From Amyelois transitella (Eukaryota > Arthropoda > Insecta > Lepidoptera > Pyralidae): DNA of 64,000 nucleotides. The stretch lies in assembly GCF_032362555.1 (NCBI RefSeq), contig NC_083507.1, forward strand, positions 7,071,001 to 7,135,000. Reading direction: 5' to 3'. This document shows, in pieces, positions 46,316-56,352 of the stretch; the stretch's first letter is position 1; each line of letters opens with the position of its first letter. The translations under genes and the position numbers were made by a program. Under the pieces are notes generated by a model. The model was not told where the DNA came from. It worked only from the letters and a program-made list of their open reading frames with translations, and made no database searches.

Positions 46316-48660
46316 TCTCTTAAAATCTAGATATGATAAATTTTTTTAATAATTTGGGTTTGTTTATAAAATTAAATCAGGCGATAGAACAGTTGACATA
46401 ATTAGACTGACCACAAACTAAATAGAGCTGACAATGACCTCTGAAGAACTATCAGTGCCATACCCTATGCATGGACTTTTCCTGCATAGGTACCTAAATA
46501 AACAAACCGGGCTACCAACATGGTGAACTAGAGATGTTCACTTGTTCGTTTAGTCAATAGTATTTTATCGATGGATGAGTGAGCTTTGAACATTATCCAT
46601 TTCCGATCACAGTTGTAACTTTAAAGTTGTTTAAATTTTAATACGTCTGTGATTTCTTTCTACATCGGGAATCCTAACTATATAAGTCATTCTGATAAAA
46701 AAGTATTTGGAAATTAAATATAATTATTACCCTGTGATTCAAATAATAGCTAAACCGCTGGACCGTTTGTAATGAAATTATGGTATAGTTGTAGTTAAAT
46801 ACCCGAGTTCAAATTAAGGTTACTTTTTTTGTAAACAAATCAATCCCCCAAAGTGCTGCAGTTAGTGATGTACCGTGCCCGGGAATTGCCTCGAAATTTA
46901 CTTACTGGAAATTTTACTGGAATCACTGCCAGCAACGTTCCCGAAATAGGATTTTACTGGGAATATTGATTAACTATTCTAATAATTTAAGTCAAATAGG
47001 TATATTGTATTCACATATGTTTATGCGTGCCTTGATACTAAAATTATAAATTATTCTTTATATATAATAAATCACACAATAAAGCACAAAATGTTTGTCG
47101 GATTATTCTGACATTCACGTTTAAAGAGTGAAGAGATAAATTCGTTCATGTCTTCTTTGAAGTATTTATGTTCTTTTGAATCTTCGAGATTTTGTTTTGA
47201 CTAAATTATATGTATAAACTTTATGATAAGCGAATGTCAAAGATTGTTGTAAAATCGATTGCTCTTTCGTGGCCCTTGAAGAGGCCTGTAGCGAGTGCCA
47301 TGATTCGCGCTCGACCGCCACCAAAGCGAAGATCTTCCGCCAGGAAAGGTGCTATGCCTGGAGAACTGCGACACACATGGATATGTTTTGTTCTTGGCCG
47401 AATATTTTTATGCCAATCATTTAAAGTCATTATTTTCGCCGAGATTCGTGCCGTGGCAAACTAAAACGAGAAAAAAATACTATAAAATAACTTAGACTCT
47501 CATTTATTGATAAGTATCTATGTTCGATGATGTTCGATACTAGCACCCGTGTTTATGTTTTCGATGTGAATGAAATATTGAGAATATTACAAGTTTCTAC
47601 AGCTCACAACTAAGATGATTAAAAGTAATATGTTTTTAAGACAATTTATTAAATACACTTAATGAAATATTAACCACTTACCGGTGAAAGGTTACATTCG
47701 GCGTATTTTTGCTTTGGCCTAGGCTACAATGTGCTATAGAACACGAATGATTAATATAAGCACAACTTCGTACAAAGTCGAAAAACACGGAATAACGTAA
47801 AACATCATGATGACAACTTCCCACATGTACAAAGCGGTAAATTTCGATAGCGTCCGCGGCAGCAAAAGTACATCGTAGCCAATAAAGAGGGCGCTGATAA
47901 AAGTGTGTAAATGTTTTTAATCCCGTAAAACCACTGTTGTGAGAAAAGGACAGATATATCATTGTCTTTTCTGAGTCAAGTTGAACAATTACGGCATTTT
48001 CATATGATAGGTCTTCATTGATCTACCGTAGATCATCTACGCTAATTTCATCTGTGGATAAGTACGTAGTACGTACTGTATATAGCTTGTATTGTAAACA
48101 TTTTATTGCATTTTATATTATTGCTAATGAAAGATGAGACTGGAAAAAAGCGGCACTTAAAAAAATCAACATACGGCAACTGTGTTGTAGTCGGAAATAT
48201 AGTCTTAATACTTGCTATTTATCACAATAATACCTTTTAAGTTTGTTTACGTTCATGTATTCATCATGTCCATAGATATACGAGTTCCCGTCCCTGACGG
48301 AACAGGGCACGGACGGATAATATGACGCCCTGACTCGGTCATGTATGAACACGTTCACGTACATACAAATTGTATGCATACAATAAGCTATTTGACTGTA
48401 TTAAAAATATACATTTCTTTTATGTCATCAGTCTTAATATTATTTTTTTGGGGCGATTTGTAATAACGCGAGATAAAAATATTGCATTATTTAAACAAAA
48501 TCCGTCTCAGAAAATTTGGTTTTTATATGCAGCTGTCACGTGACTAAAAACGAACGTGATTGGCTATTTCTATTATGACGTCAATTATCCATAAACAGAC
48601 TGTGGATCGTACCGTTCCTTAGTGTTCGCTATTATTTTTCAAGATTTTATAAGTGTTTGA
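46316..48660. other. Intergenic stretch upstream of the 870-residue gene
   Basis: No gene here that I can support firmly. Two minus-strand frames (47678-47962, 94 codons, and 47221-47430, 69 codons) have neighbouring splice-like sites (a GTAAGT donor next to 47690 and a CGTTTTAG acceptor near 47465), but I could not join them in phase with a start codon. The first 200 bp must contain the promoter and 5' UTR of the 870-residue gene. Confidence 0.4.
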
Positions 48661-49174
48661 TAGTGTCCGACCGAAGGTCTATTTTTGGCCGAAGCCGAAG
48701 CCGAAGCCGATTAATCGGCTATCGCCACAACCTTCGGCCGAAGCCGAAGCCGAAGCCGAAGGTTTATATTCTCTCAGCACTCAGTAATTAATTTTGTTCA
48801 ATATTGTCTACAAGCTACAATTAATATTAAAATCATTTCAAAACCTCAATATTGAAGGTTTATATATTGACTGTCTCATATAGAAGTTGATGATATATCA
48901 TAGAGGTGGTTGGTTTAGAGATAAACTAGCTGTTGCCCGCGACTTCGTCCGCGTAAATTTCGAGTTGAATTTTAATCATACAGTCAGATACAGACAGACA
49001 AAAAATGTAAAAAAAAAGTTCTCTATCCGTTTCAGTCAAAATATTAAATGTACAGAAAAAATATTTTTACCGTTTTATTATTATATGTAGTATTTTGATT
49101 TTCAGTTTTTTTACATAAAATACTCAAACAATACAAAAAAAATATATTTTTAATAATAAAAAATATCTTGTAAT

Positions 49175-49245
49175 TGTTGGGATTCGAACTTGGACCGCCA
49201 ACTTCACAGTCTCACGGGCTAACCACTGGACCATGGAAGCCGTTG
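49175..49245 (-). repeat. tRNA-like degenerate sequence
   Basis: On the minus strand, CATGGTCCAGTGGTTAGCCC resembles an A box and AAGTTCGAATCCCAAC a B box, but stems are poorly paired. It is probably a tRNA-derived repeat inside the GCCGAA element. Confidence 0.5.
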
Positions 49246-49269
49246 CGTTGGTGTCGAAATTAAAGTAGA

Positions 49270-49460
49270 CTACATACATATGGTCACGTCTTTATCCCTT
49301 GCGGGGTAGACAGAGCCAACAGACTTGAAAAGACTGAATGGCCACGTTCAGCTATTTGACTTAATGATAGAATTGAGATTCAAAAAGTGATAGGTTGCTC
49401 GCCCATCGCCTAAAAAAGAATCCCAAGTTTGTAAGCCCATCCCTTAGTCGCCTTTCACTT
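49270..49460 (-). repeat. (TATG)n-tailed short interspersed element, inverted copy
   Basis: Read on the minus strand it matches the family at 11135 from GGCGACTAAGGGATGGGCTT through CTGAACGTGGCCATTCAGTC to the TATG tail. The head is missing. Confidence 0.8.
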
Positions 49461-50241
49461 ATATTTATATGTTATAGGTATAATGCCGTCGTATAATGAT
49501 AAATGACTTTGAATTTTTAATTTCGTAACTTATTTGCAGGCATACTGATGCCTTGAGTTCATTCAAATGTCGATAACTTTTTTTTTTGTGAACCGATTTT
49601 GATGAAACAACAAACTTTAAATGTTATTCTGAGTTAAAACAAAGCAATTGGTGAAAGTTTGAAGTAAATCGGTTTAGTACTTTCGGAGATAATCGTGATC
49701 ATACATACAGACAGACAGACAAGAAATTAAAAAAAAATATTTTTGCTTTCTATTATTCATTCTAAGTGTCTCTCTATCCATTTCAGTCGAAAATACTAAA
49801 TGTACAGACAAAATATTTTTACTGTTTTATTATATGTACCTACTGGTAAAAAATAATGATTTGATTTCTTACAAAAACACTCGTTTAAATACACGTACGG
49901 ACTTGTTTTGATGCATGCAATCAGCAATGTGATATTTTGACAGTGACTCCCCGCCGCCTCATGACTTTCGTAACAGTTCGTTCAATCTCGACGGTCGCTC
50001 GGACCTTCGGCGAAACCTTCGGCTTCGGCCGGATTTTGGGCCGAAGCCGAATGTTTCGCCGAAGGTGGATTTTTTGGCCGAAGGTGGCCGAAGCCGAAGC
50101 CGAAGCCGAAGCTTCGGTCGGACACTAGTGTTTGATCGCTCAGGTTTACTCAGATAACGTAGGTATTTAATAATGGAAACCAATTCCGCGAAAGCTGACA
50201 GTTGAAACCTACCAAAAGTGGACGCAATAATGGTTGGAAGA

Positions 50242-50282
50242 AGAAATCTGGATTGTCTTCTTCAAAGACAATCCAGATTTCT
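50242..50282. repeat. Perfect 18-bp snap-back palindrome
   Basis: Arms 50242-50259 (AGAAATCTGGATTGTCTT) and 50265-50282 are perfect reverse complements with a 5-nt loop. It lies just left of the THAP-like fragment. Confidence 0.9.
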
Positions 50283-50329
50283 ATGCTGCCGAACTGAGGA
50301 ATGTGAAAACATCAATGTAAGTATATCTT

Positions 50330-50475
50330 GGTAACCACTGATCTGAGATCATGATCTGAAACCACTTCTTACGAATATTCAAATCCATCGGCATAGAAAA
50401 AAACAGTTTCGTAGGAGATTTTATTGTTGTATTAGTGCATTGAGGCACTGCACAACATTTATAGGAACTCATTTT
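50330..50475 (-). pseudogene. THAP-type zinc finger fragment
   Basis: The minus-strand frame starting at the Met on 50475 reads MSSYKCCAVPQCTNT, then TKLFFSMPMDLNIRKKW, the C-x2-4-C and Phe-Pro-Trp landmarks of the first half of a THAP domain. The second half (Cys-His) is not found. It may be a first exon whose partner I could not locate, or a relic of a P-like transposon. Surrounding transposons favour a relic. Confidence 0.5.
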
Positions 50476-50996
50476 AATAATTTTCACACATATGACGTGG
50501 CACAAGTTAAATAAAACAAGAGGAAATCAAAACTTTTCGAAACACCAACAAGCTTTGTATGATATTTACACGAAATTTACGTCACTGCATGCTATGGCCG
50601 CCATATTGCTAAAAGTCGCGTTTTGGCGGCATATTTGAATATTTCATTTTCTTTTTCGATTTTTTAATAAAATAGCTGTAATAAAGGCAGAAAAGTATTT
50701 TTGTAGGGCTCCTTATAAACAAATAAATACCCTTAGATAGTTTTTAGAACTTTGTCAAATAGCCAATTTGATACATACATACAGAAAAAAAATAAAACAG
50801 AATTATCAAATTTATTAATCATAGTAAAGAGAACACTCCGCAAGTGGCTTTTTAGAGTTTTAGACATGATTTCAATAATAAATCTCACAAACCGCAGAAA
50901 TATTTTTCTGTTTGACAGATCAACAACCTAGGTTAAAGTGACAGTGACGTAAGTAATCCGGTTGCCATATAAAATTTCGGAATAAAAGCCAGTGTC

Positions 50997-51772
50997 TAGG
51001 GATGTGACATTGCTGATAAAAAAATCTATTTTTATCTAATCGATTTATTTCTTAAGTATGAAAAATCGATTACTAAATAATCGATTTTTCTTAAGAAAAT
51101 CATCGATTTTATTATATTGTTTTTTTTTCCTAATTTTTCAAATAGATTTTAAAATAAACAACAGAAACAGTAAGTTCTTATATAATGAACAAAATTCAAA
51201 TTCAAAATTTTTATTAATTATTATAGGATACTTCATATCGCTTAATAATTGTCAAAACGTATAGTTTAACAACATTGGTTGACGTTATTACTTAAAACTA
51301 AGTTTACTGCCGCTTCCAAGGCGTCAGTGCAGAAGAAGCGGTAACAAACTGCACTGCAGCATTTTCGTCAACAACGTCAACTTCACAATATCAATTAAAC
51401 ACATATTAAGGTTTTAAAACAATCAAGTTTGAGAAATGAAGTTTCAGTAACAAATAATGAATTACATATCAACCGAATGTCGGTAAGATACAGTAAATCG
51501 ACTAACTCCATCTAGTGAATGTTTGATTAAATGAATAATCTAAACTGTTTTAAAAGCACAGAAAGAATACACAGATGGTGTTAATGTAATATTACGGAGC
51601 TTTGATAGTTTTCTTTGGCAGTTGGCGTTCCGGGCTCCAAGCCAGAAGACCAAATGTAATGTCGGAGTGCATTTATTGCATGATTATAAAAAATCGATAA
51701 TTAATTTTGTAAAAATCAGTATTAACATCGATTTTTCCTTTTAAAAAAATCGATTATTTTTTCACATTCCTA
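50997..51772 (-). mobile_element. 776-bp deletion derivative of a hAT element
   Basis: CCAGTGTC lies exactly on both sides (50989-50996 and 51773-51780). Ends are TAGGGATGTGACATTGCTGA and an inverted TAGGAATGTGA. The interior from about 51490 to 51700 matches the region 55640-55865 of the 4.36-kb element 95 bp away, so it is a non-autonomous relative. It has no transposase frame. Confidence 0.88.
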
Positions 51773-52298
51773 CCAGTGTCATCTTTCGGTAGCCTAGCCA
51801 GACTAACCGTATACGTACGGTATGGTTTTAGAATAATATCTGTAGTACGTACGTTTCGGTACATATTAGGGATGTGACATTGCTGATAAGAAATCGATTT
51901 TTACCTAATCGATTTTTTTTCCAGGATAAAAAAATCGATTAATAAAAAATCGATTTTTCTTTAGAAAATAATCGATTTTATTAAATTAATCGATTTTTTC
52001 CTAATTTTTCAATTAATGTTAAAATAAAAGCCATATACATTATATCAATAGATTTATTCATTAAAATAATCAACAGAAACAGTAAATTCTTATATAATCA
52101 ACAAAAATGAAAGATTTAAAACAATTAAAAATTTTTTTCACATAAATCAACAATATTAAATTACTTAAATAAATTAAATAAAAAATAGCTAGATATTCGT
52201 ACTGAAATAGTAAGTTCCTATAAAATCAACTGAGGTGAAAGTTTTAGAATAATAAAATTATAAAAGGTTCAAATTAAAAAAAATCAACAAAATAATTT

Positions 52299-52556
52299 GC
52301 CGTGTGGTTCCCAGCACCAAGACAAAAAAAATAGGACCACTCCATCTCTTTTCCATGGATGTCGTAAAAGGCGACTAAGGGATAGGCTTACAACTTGGGA
52401 TTCTTTTTATTGATTCGATGGACTAGCAACCTGTCACTATTTGAATCTCAATTCTATCATTAAGCCAAATAGCTGAACGTGGCCATTCAGTCTTTTCAAG
52501 ACTGTTGGCTCTGTCTACCCCTCAAGGAATATAGACGTGACCAAATGTATGTATGT
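52299..52556 (+). repeat. (TATG)n-tailed short interspersed element nested in hAT
   Basis: Full-length copy of the family at 11135, from CCGTGTGGTTCCCAGCACC to CAAATGTATGTATG. It inserted into the 3' part of the hAT element and so is younger than it. Confidence 0.85.
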
Positions 52557-54530
52557 AAATAAATTATTTAAATAAAAAAAACCTACAAATCTGTAGGCAA
52601 CGAATTTAGAAATAACAGCTTTGGTAAGCGTTTTGATAATATTCGGCTCCTGGTCTTTGTTATTATGGCACCAGCTTTCGAGAATAATCTCTCTGCAGGA
52701 GCCGAAGAAGCCGGTACCAATAGGTGCTTACACGCCAAATGTGTAAGTTTGGGATAAGCTCCCTCATAGCTTTTCCAGGATTCTAAAGCGTCTTCTTTTA
52801 ACCCTATTAGAGGCGCAGCTATGTAGCTTAATTCAGATACCTGAATGTGACTTCGACTGGTTCTCATAGCCTCCAACAACAACTTGTTGTGGGTTTCCCA
52901 AATGTCATCATTATCGACATCATCAGCGGCCGAAGTTATTGACAGTGGGCAATCCTCAGGTTCTCGGTTTTCTTCAATGGATTGTTTAATGTAGTTCATA
53001 GTTCTTGCCAAAGATGCTCCGTCATCAAGGTGTAATTTTTTAAAACGAGGGTCCAAAAATGTTGCTGTATTAAATAAATGAACTTTTTGTATGTGCTCAA
53101 ATCTTTTCTTAAATTCATTTATTATTGAATTTTTTAATTGAATGCTCAAATCATGCGATGGATCTGTTTTTTCCAAAAACTGTTTCAAGCACATTATAAT
53201 AGGAATAGCTTTACTTGCGCTAACATATTTTTCAATGCACATCTCCTCGGTTACTTTTTCAAACGGTTTGAGAATTTTTATGACCTCTTTCAGTACAGCA
53301 ATTTCACTAGCTTGAATCATAGGAGGAGCATTAGGGTAATTCAACAAAATGCCGCCCACCGTCCCACTCATAGCTATAAACCTTTCAAGCATATGCAATT
53401 GTGAATTCCACCGCGTTGAAACATCTCCTACCAGGTGTTAAATTTTGGCTATGCAACGAATATGCTTTGCTCTTCCAAATGCTAATTCAATGGCTTTTAC
53501 TATATTTGCACCATTGTCTGTAGTGACGGCCACAATTTTTTCATCAGGAATTTCCCATTTTTCACAAATATTTTTAATGGTGGTTGATAAATATTCGGCA
53601 TAGTATGACTCTCCGAAAGCGGCTCACAAGCTATATTGAAAGAAAAAATCTTAAAATTTTTGATAAAATGAATAGTTACTCCCAGATAGCTCTTCATTTG
53701 TAAATCCTTCCATTCGTCAATCGTTAAACATATATTGGTAACGGATTGTAACTTTTTGATTATAATAGCTTTTTTTTCCTCGTATTTTCCATCAATGATG
53801 CTGGTTATCGTTTTGCGACATGGGATTTTATATAATGGTGCAAGTAATTTAATCAATTTTCCAAACCCTTCTCCTTCGACCACGCTGAAGGGAAGATTAT
53901 CGCGGTATATCAGTTCTGCTATAGCGTCTGTAATCTGTTTGTTTTTTGAACCCCCTGATCCAAATTCTAATATTTTTGAGAATGATGCTTCTATGGTTAC
54001 TTTTTGTCGTTTAGGAGTTGAAGACCCTACAGGATCTTCAATTTGAGATGCGGAAGTAGTCGGTATTATATTCACAGAGTCTTCAGAACGTGTTGATGTC
54101 GATGGCTTTAAAATCGAGTCTGCAATTGATTCTGCTTGCGAATTGTTTTCCGACTTGATAGGACGATGCTACAACAAAATCAAATTGGTTAAGAATAACC
54201 TTTGCTTTATGGCCACAAAACTAAAATTATATTTCGTAAAATATAAGCCAATCAAAATAAAACTAAATTTTGACTTGATTAGCCACTGTTTACATCGTAA
54301 ATCGATTTGTCTTTGGTAAGTATATCTTCCGATTTGTATACGCCCAACCCTAAACTACAAATGTCAAAATGAAAACTTTGACATGTCAATATCTTAAATT
54401 GTTATATTTCAAATATTACATACAATTGTTTATAATTAATCAGAAAAGTACTAATAATAAATATACCTAATTAAATAAATTTAAACTAATATTAATTATT
54501 TTATAATAATAAAAAAAAAACTATTCTAAA

Positions 54531-55080
54531 TTACAAGCTAAAAACATTATTGTTTAAATTTTGACCCCTAGGAAGGGTTCCCATCACGCAGGCAGCATTC
54601 CCGCGCTGTATTGCAATAGCAATACGCTGCGCAAGAAAGCTGCCCGCGCGAGGGTCTCCTGTTGCCTCCCACAGGCTTTTGCTGAGCGCCTTGTGGAGCT
54701 CCCGCGCGCCCTTGCCCCAAGGACCAAGTGTCTCGACACCAAACGGTACGAACTCGTACTGGGTGCCAAGACAACTGTATTTATTGGTCTTGAAGCGCTC
54801 TCGGGCGTCCGCCGCCGCACCAGCCTGTTTACTGGTCGCAGGGAGGTAGGACGCCGCCAGCGTATCTGCGCAAGTGGCGTCCCAGACCAACGCGCGACCC
54901 ATGCACCAGGGTATCAATGACATCCCGTCGGGGCGCTTGCCATCGTCTCGCACGATCTGGGGCTCAAGGGCCACGGGGACGTCGGCGCTGACAAGCGCCC
55001 GTCTCAGGATGTCATTGAGAGCAGCATGGCGGGATTGGCGGCCGGCACCCGAGGAGCAGGCAAGACCATGGTGACCTAGG
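54531..55080 (-). mobile_element. GC-rich retroelement C-terminal fragment nested in hAT intron
   Basis: A 147-codon minus-strand frame (54531-54974) reads KRPDGMSLIPWCMGRALVWD, then FVPFGVETLGPWGKGA and FLAQRIAIAIQRGNAACVMG. I recall this layout as the tail of a repetitive reverse-transcriptase-linked protein in invertebrates. An A/T-rich 3' end lies at about 54500-54540. GC content contrasts sharply with the flanking hAT. Only the C-terminus is present. Confidence 0.6.
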
Positions 55081-55615
55081 CGATCAACAGAATCTTAAAG
55101 CTTGAGACCTCGGGAATTATAAATATAATATAGTTAGTCCTGAATAGCAACGAAAATTTTGTGCTGTGGCAAATAGTGTTCTTATTATAATTATTTATTA
55201 CAAAACTACTCATTGCCAACTCAGTATTTGTTTCGCACTATTTTCGTTACGTTCGTTTCGCACTCAGTATTTGTTTCTTTTCCCTATGCACAGCCAGTCG
55301 AGCCTTTTAATTAATAATTGTAATTAAATACAAATTGTAGGTACTTACTTCTTTATTTTCATTACTAATTATACCACTGTGTTTTCTTTCTATGTGCTGT
55401 TTTAAATTTGTTGTGTTATTGCACGTTTTTAAAATTTTTGGGCAATATTTACATCTAGCATTGCCAGTGTCAATGTGAAAATATTGACGCCAACTACTTC
55501 TCGTTCTTTTAGTCGTAGACATTGTAAACGTGAAAAACTTTTTGTCACGAAAATCCTTTTGAATTGTTTGAAAAATTAAGGTTCAATTTCAACAACGATT
55601 AATGAATGACATATC

Positions 55616-56112
55616 AACCGGTGGTATATCAACGTCGGTAAAATACAGTTCATCAACTAACTCCATCTAGTGAATGTTTGATTAAATGAATCATCTAAAC
55701 TGTTTTAAAAGCACAGAAGGAATGCCATCATAGATGCACAGATGGCGTTAATGTAATATTATGCTGCTATGATAGTATTCTTTGGCAGTTCGCGTTCCGG
55801 GCTCCAAGCCAGAATATTAAACGTAATGTCGGGGTGCATTTATTGCATGATTATAAAAAAATCGATTACCGGTATATCAACGTCGGTAAAATACAGTTCA
55901 TCAACTAACTCCATCTAGTGAATGTTTGATTAAATGAATCATCCAAACTGTTTTAAAAGCACAGAAGGAATGCCATCATAGATGCACAGATGGCATTAAT
56001 GTAATATTATGCAGCTATGATAGCATTCTTTGGCAGTTCACGTTCCGGGCTCCAAGCCACAAGATTAAACGTAATGTCGGGGTGCATTTATTGCATGATT
56101 ATAAAAAAATCG
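55616..56112. repeat. Tandem duplication of ~247 bp inside the hAT element
   Basis: Copies at about 55619-55866 and 55867-56112 both run from GGTATATCAACGTCGGTAAA to GCATGATTATAAAAAAATCG with only a few differences. The 776-bp derivative carries one more diverged copy of this region. Confidence 0.88.
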
Positions 56113-56352
56113 ATTATTAATCGATTATTATTAAAAAAAAAATCAGGTATAAAAATCGATTTTTACCTTAAAAAAAATCGATTTTTAATCGATTATTTCC
56201 ATAATCGATTATTTTTTCACATCCCTAGTACATATTTTAAGGGAACATATTATACATAAACACAACAACAGTTTTTAAAAATGATTCACTAATAAAATGT
56301 TCTACTTACCAAAATATAGAATTTTCATAATAAATCCAAATTGTTTAAAAAA

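Larger units (their letters stand above)
48661..50127. mobile_element. 1.47-kb hAT-type non-autonomous element with GCCGAA hexamer arrays
   Basis: GTGTTTGA lies exactly on both sides (48653-48660 and 50128-50135). The ends are TAGTGTCCGACCGAAG and its reverse complement. Inside each end are arrays of GCCGAA/GGCCGAAG hexamers (48690-48765 and 49995-50115). The interior contains other repeats: a CCCGCGACTTCGTCCGCG head at 48933, a tRNA-like piece near 49175 and a short interspersed element at 49270. No transposase. The 8-bp duplication suggests hAT or P mobilisation. Confidence 0.85.
51867..56227 (-). mobile_element. 4.36-kb hAT transposon (BED-finger transposase), defective
   Basis: GTACATAT lies exactly on both sides (51859-51866 and 56228-56235). 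Ends are TAGGGATGTGACATTGCTGA and an inverted TAGGGATGTGA. The minus-strand transposase has a BED finger exon (55349-55522: CKYC...H...H), an acceptor at 54171, a catalytic part (NICLTIDEWKD) and the hAT C-terminus SSAPAERLFSKAG (52583-53398). It is dead: the frame shifts near 53610 and is broken with a stop and apparent deletion near 53440. Other repeats have inserted into it, including a short element at 52299 and a GC-rich retroelement piece at 54531. Each end carries six or so ATCGAT(TTTT) motifs. Confidence 0.92.

Noticed and set aside
47210-47464. Opposing 84- and 69-codon frames as small genes
   Set aside because: Both strands are open over the same bases, neither has a recognisable domain, and no phase-consistent partner exon with a start was found.
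47678-47962. 94-codon minus-strand frame as a secreted protein gene
   Set aside because: It has a fair donor next to 47690, but in that frame the only candidate downstream exon meets an early stop.
49937-50183. Frames rich in Arg/Phe or Arg/Leu repeats
   Set aside because: They are translations of GCCGAA hexamer arrays in a non-coding transposon.
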